Shown piece after piece: positions 63,553-64,000 of a stretch of DNA of 64,000 bases. The notes under the pieces are model-generated. The model was not told the origin of the DNA and ran no database searches. It saw only the letters and a program-made list of their open reading frames with translations. Every line of letters begins with the position of its first letter. The first letter of the stretch is position 1. Source of the DNA: Chrysophaeum taylorii (lineage: Eukaryota; Sar; Pelagophyceae; Pelagomonadales; Pelagomonadaceae); the NCBI GenBank assembly GCA_029834535.1, contig JAQMWT010000439.1, forward strand, positions 62,001-126,000. The letters are read 5' to 3'. Both the position numbers and the translations under genes were made by a program.

Positions 63553-64000
63553 ATGACTTCGTCGATGGAGCGAGGTCTGGAGGATGCGGCGACGACGGTC
63601 GCGGCGTCTGAAGCGGGTGTGAGCGTGGCGTCTTCGGACTTTTCGACGGCGTCGGTGCGGAGCCGCGACGACGATGAGAAGGACATCGAGCAGATCAACG
63701 CTCGCATTCGCAAGTTGAACGAGCAGGCAGCGGAACGCGAGGTGTCGAATCGGCGGAAGCGCGAACTGAAGCAGTTGGAACGACAGGCCGAGGAGCGACT
63801 GCGGCGCGCGGATGCCGAGGCGCGGCGGCTCGAGGTGATCGACGAGCCCGTCGGCGGGACGACGGAAGAGCTACCGTACGAGCCCCTGAATCAGCGCGAT
63901 TCGTCATCGAAGATGTGCGAGGCGAGCGTCGACGTGACCAACATGGCCGCCGAGGAAGCAGCGTGCGAGTCTTTGGTCTTCGACGACGTGGAGACGGAGT
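63553..64000 (+). CDS. Coiled-coil protein, 3' end outside the window
   Basis: ATG 63553 opens a frame that stays open to the window end (149 codons). The first 45 residues are Ser/Ala/Asp-rich (MTSSMERGLEDAATTVAASE). A charged helix follows (EKDIEQINARIRKLNEQAAE, then RRKRELKQLERQAEERLRRA), a classic coiled coil. The visible end is acidic. No family is recognisable. Confidence 0.7.
   Translation, partial: MTSSMERGLEDAATTVAASEAGVSVASSDFSTASVRSRDDDEKDIEQINARIRKLNEQAAEREVSNRRKRELKQLERQAEERLRRADAEARRLEVIDEPVGGTTEELPYEPLNQRDSSSKMCEASVDVTNMAAEEAACESLVFDDVETE

Noticed and set aside
1-64000. Bacterial origin or contamination
   Set aside because: Consistent short spliceosomal introns and ULK4, STIL, roadblock, TTL and PARP genes are eukaryotic.
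1-64000. CRISPR arrays, rRNA, tRNA, intact transposons or virus-derived elements
   Set aside because: I saw no direct-repeat spacer array, conserved rRNA or tRNA signature, reverse transcriptase, integrase, capsid or transposase sequence. A tRNA or snRNA scan was not run, so small RNA genes could be missed.

Overview
The window is nuclear DNA of a GC-rich, gene-dense eukaryotic microbe. Genes lie on both strands, few exceed two exons, and every intron I could fix is a GT-AG intron of 37 to 102 nt, often starting GTGCGT or GTAAG. Several genes belong to the microtubule, centriole and cilium toolkit: a STIL-like centriole protein, a ULK4/RUNKEL-type kinase, a dynein roadblock light chain and a tubulin-tyrosine-ligase-like enzyme. 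The organism is therefore probably flagellated. A stramenopile alga such as a pelagophyte is my best guess from style, but nothing in the window proves it.

Layout. 1-6.9 kb: the 3' part of a polyglutamine-rich nuclear-type protein, then the ULK4-like kinase. 7-17 kb: an ADP-ribosylglycohydrolase-like protein, the STIL-like protein, a secreted or membrane GYF-like protein and an ATAD5/ELG1-type clamp unloader. 17-24 kb: a 2025-residue secreted protein with EGF-like, Calx-beta, PA14 and filamin-type modules, then a PH-domain protein. 24-31 kb: two glycosyltransferase-like proteins, a three-repeat tail-anchored protein, roadblock, a double-PH protein and a MYND/RING-variant/TPR protein. 31-39 kb: a TTL-like ligase, an unrecognised small gene, a hormone-sensitive-lipase-type hydrolase, an AlkB-type dioxygenase and an arylsulfatase.

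39.6-63.2 kb is the striking part. Three complete paralogous genes lie in the same orientation (minus strand), each with seven exons. In each one I could join all exons into one uninterrupted frame (1738, 1723 and 1712 residues). Each predicts a signal peptide, a 5'-nucleotidase-like ectodomain that has lost its metal-binding motifs, a type-I periplasmic-binding/ANF-receptor ligand-binding domain, one transmembrane helix, and a cytoplasmic tail of two WWE domains, an SH3-like domain and a PARP catalytic domain. I know of no described receptor with this architecture. It reads as a transmembrane receptor ADP-ribosyltransferase. Copies 1 and 2 are almost identical over part of the ectodomain but not elsewhere, which suggests gene conversion. 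A 5.7-kb segment with a small multipass membrane protein, a dispersed repeat and a degenerate gene separates copies 2 and 3.

Exon joins were made by reading splice sites and checking that the total length is a multiple of three. Domain names come from recognised motifs, not database searches. The final 450 bases open a coiled-coil protein that runs off the window.
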